Under the pieces are notes generated by a model. That model searched no databases. It worked only from the letters and a program-made list of their open reading frames with translations, and was not told the origin of the DNA. A DNA stretch of 36,198 bases from a virus, in the IMG/VR virus record IMGVR_UViG_3300017991_000238, positions 1 to 36,198 of that record; one strand, 5' to 3'. The translations under genes were made by a program, and so were the position numbers. Below, in pieces: positions 36,040 through 36,198 of the stretch (the stretch's first letter is position 1; each line of letters starts with the position of its first letter).

Positions 36040-36198
36040 ATGAAAAGGGCAACCGTACATCCAAAGGGGAAACGCTGGTATGTCAATCTATATTGGAAAA
36101 GCAAGCGATACCGTAGGTTTCATTACGATGAACAATTCGGGTTTATTTATAAGGAGTTGGCTGAGGATATAGCCACACAGATAAATGGAGATATTAAA
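36040..36198 (+). CDS. Integrase (tyrosine recombinase), N-terminal fragment
   Basis: ATG 36040 after AAGGGGGGGC; the frame is open to the window edge (53 codons). The N-terminus MKRATVHPKGKRWYVNLYWK, SKRYRRFHYDEQFGFIYKE looks like the arm-type DNA-binding domain of phage integrases (basic beta strands K-x-W-Y-V-x-L-x-W-K, R-Y-R). The catalytic domain lies beyond the window. It fits the end of a rightward arm of a temperate phage, but identity is not proven from this part alone. Confidence 0.6.
   Translation, partial: MKRATVHPKGKRWYVNLYWKSKRYRRFHYDEQFGFIYKELAEDIATQINGDIK

Noticed and set aside
1-36198. Lysis genes (endolysin, holin, spanins) in the window
   Set aside because: No lysozyme, amidase or peptidase motifs and no convincing holin were found; the small membrane peptides and lipoprotein are not enough to call them.

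Overview
The window looks like most of the genome of a temperate, short-tailed (podovirus-like) bacteriophage or prophage. The evidence is a P22-type portal, an N4-gp56-family major capsid protein, internal virion (DNA ejection) proteins, a terminase pair, a phage O-type replication protein, a RecT/exonuclease pair, a paired-operator repressor switch and the start of a tyrosine integrase. The left edge cuts a Ser/Pro-repeat surface protein and the right edge cuts the integrase. The host cannot be named. A lipobox lipoprotein, several Sec-type signal peptides and envelope-glycan enzymes suggest a Gram-negative bacterium (inference).

Layout. From about 29.5 kb down to position 1 almost everything runs leftward (minus strand). 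In order: switch regulator, ribbon-helix-helix protein, two DNA methyltransferases flanking a VRR-NUC nuclease, O-like replication protein with a probable iteron origin inside it, three small genes and a repeat-rich promoter-like gap. Next comes a cassette of envelope-type enzymes (GT2 glycosyltransferase, NodB-like deacetylase, B12-radical SAM enzyme, small membrane peptide, membrane-anchored methyltransferase). Then terminase small and large subunits, a strong terminator, portal, scaffold, capsid and head-tail genes, a GT-C membrane glycosyltransferase, tail and ejection proteins, and the repeat protein. Two plus-strand genes (1392 and 9340) interrupt this block and look like independently transcribed morons.

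From 29.59 kb to the right edge the genes run rightward: a second small Cro/C1-type regulator, a terminator, an operator-controlled early promoter, a run of tiny genes (four short membrane peptides, zinc-ribbon proteins), a structured non-coding stretch, a tRNA with anticodon CAT, a PD-(D/E)XK exonuclease, RecT with a long C-terminal extension, more zinc-ribbon proteins and the integrase.

Working together: the two XRE regulators probably act on two near-identical operators (29541-29556 and 29838-29853) inside the divergent promoters. The replication and recombination genes copy and repair the genome, the methyltransferases probably protect it, and the late block builds the virion. The unusual part is five enzymes of surface-glycan or lipid chemistry carried inside the late block. 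The GT2 plus GT-C pair recalls serotype-conversion cassettes and may remodel the lysogen or host surface. Most genes have strong AGGAGG-type ribosome sites and 1-8-nt overlaps, but four (1392, 9340, 29531, 29591) have none and sit where a promoter would start transcription at or near the start codon. No endolysin or holin was recognised; they may lie beyond the left edge.
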